This document shows positions 63,720 through 64,000 of a stretch of DNA of 64,000 nucleotides, piece after piece. Positions within the stretch are counted from its first letter, which is position 1. Each line of letters starts with the position of its first letter. The position numbers and the translations under genes were made by a program. Below the pieces are notes generated by a model that saw only the letters and a program-made list of their open reading frames with translations, was not told where the DNA came from and searched no databases. The DNA is from Komagataeibacter swingsii (lineage in GTDB: Bacteria > Pseudomonadota > Alphaproteobacteria > Acetobacterales > Acetobacteraceae): assembly GCF_003207895.1 (NCBI RefSeq), contig NZ_NKUB01000002.1:186001-250000 (forward strand). The letters are read 5' to 3'.

Positions 63720-64000
63720 TCAAGAAAACCCTCTCCCTCCTTGCTGTTGCCGGCGGTCTCGTCGCGGGCATCCATGGCGCGCATGCGGCGGAAGACGGAC
63801 AGCAGCTTTACGGGGCCAATTGTGGCCTGTGCCACCAGGCGGGCGCCACCGGCGTGCCGGGGCAGTTCCCGCCGCTGAAGGGACGGCTGGACGTGATCGC
63901 GGCCTCGCCCGAAGGCAAGAGCTACCTTTCGCACCTCGTGCTGAATGGCATGACCGGCAGCATCCAGGCGGGGGGGGCTACCTATATGGGGTACATGCCA
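63716..64000 (+). CDS. Cytochrome c, likely electron acceptor (cut by window edge)
   Basis: The first 95 residues of a periplasmic class I cytochrome c: signal peptide (LSLLAVAGGLVAGIHGAHA), then haem site C-G-L-C-H at residues 36-40, FPPLKGR, and YLSHLVLNGMTG, ending at YMGYMP. It overlaps the light-chain stop by 4 bp, so it belongs to the operon and probably takes electrons from the TTQ cofactor. Only one haem site is visible. The 3' end lies outside the window. Confidence 0.88.
   Translation, partial: MIKKTLSLLAVAGGLVAGIHGAHAAEDGQQLYGANCGLCHQAGATGVPGQFPPLKGRLDVIAASPEGKSYLSHLVLNGMTGSIQAGGATYMGYMP

Noticed and set aside
1-64000. CRISPR arrays, tRNA or rRNA genes, prophage and riboswitches
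   Set aside because: I looked for regularly spaced repeats, cloverleaf genes and phage or riboswitch hallmarks on both strands and found none that I could support by eye.

Overview
The window is GC-rich, chromosomal-looking DNA from an alphaproteobacterium, most probably an acetic acid bacterium (Acetobacteraceae, Komagataeibacter/Gluconacetobacter type). This is inferred from gene content, codon use, two-peptide small secreted proteins and a short double-hairpin intergenic repeat; no rRNA, tRNA or ribosomal protein gene is present to confirm it. I see no prophage, plasmid backbone, intact insertion sequence or CRISPR array.

Layout. 1-3.3 kb: an iron-uptake pair (TonB siderophore receptor and PiuC dioxygenase) behind two Fur-like boxes. 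3.3-4.2 kb: a cold-shock gene with a long leader and a small secreted protein. 4.2-9.2 kb: two divergent LysR regulators followed by gabT and gabD for GABA breakdown. 9.2-14.0 kb: an SbcCD-like nuclease/ATPase pair (YhaO/YhaN type). 14-19.2 kb: a Gln/Met-rich secreted protein, then the de novo NAD operon nadA-nadB-nadC with its NrtR regulator and a palindromic operator candidate. 19.3-25.6 kb: a LysR regulator divergent from an amidase, an unrecognised ORF, a two-gene sodium:solute symporter and a NylC-like self-cleaving hydrolase, which reads as an amide-utilisation cassette. 26.2-31.1 kb: a TonB receptor with PhoD and class A acid phosphatases, apparently for organic phosphate. 31.9-42.2 kb: lipid kinase, amino acid permease, ArsC, TrhO, ABC exporter, SDR/LysR pair and a Na+/H+ antiporter. 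42.7-53.5 kb: a giant cyclic beta-1,2-glucan synthase framed by several small disordered proteins. 54-58.2 kb: a peroxiredoxin relative without its catalytic cysteine, a serine hydrolase, a DUF3649/PepSY/DUF3325 membrane operon and a Gly-rich secreted protein. 58.7-64 kb: an orphan PaoB-like flavoprotein subunit, a lone MauD-like protein, and a tryptophan tryptophylquinone (TTQ) amine dehydrogenase operon (heavy chain, MauE, MauD, light chain, cytochrome c) running off the right edge.

The most interesting parts are the TTQ amine dehydrogenase locus with its second, cysteine-deficient MauD; the amidase/NylC-like cassette; the Cys-to-Ser peroxiredoxin relative; the receptor-phosphatase cluster; and a dispersed double-hairpin repeat whose stems covary between copies.
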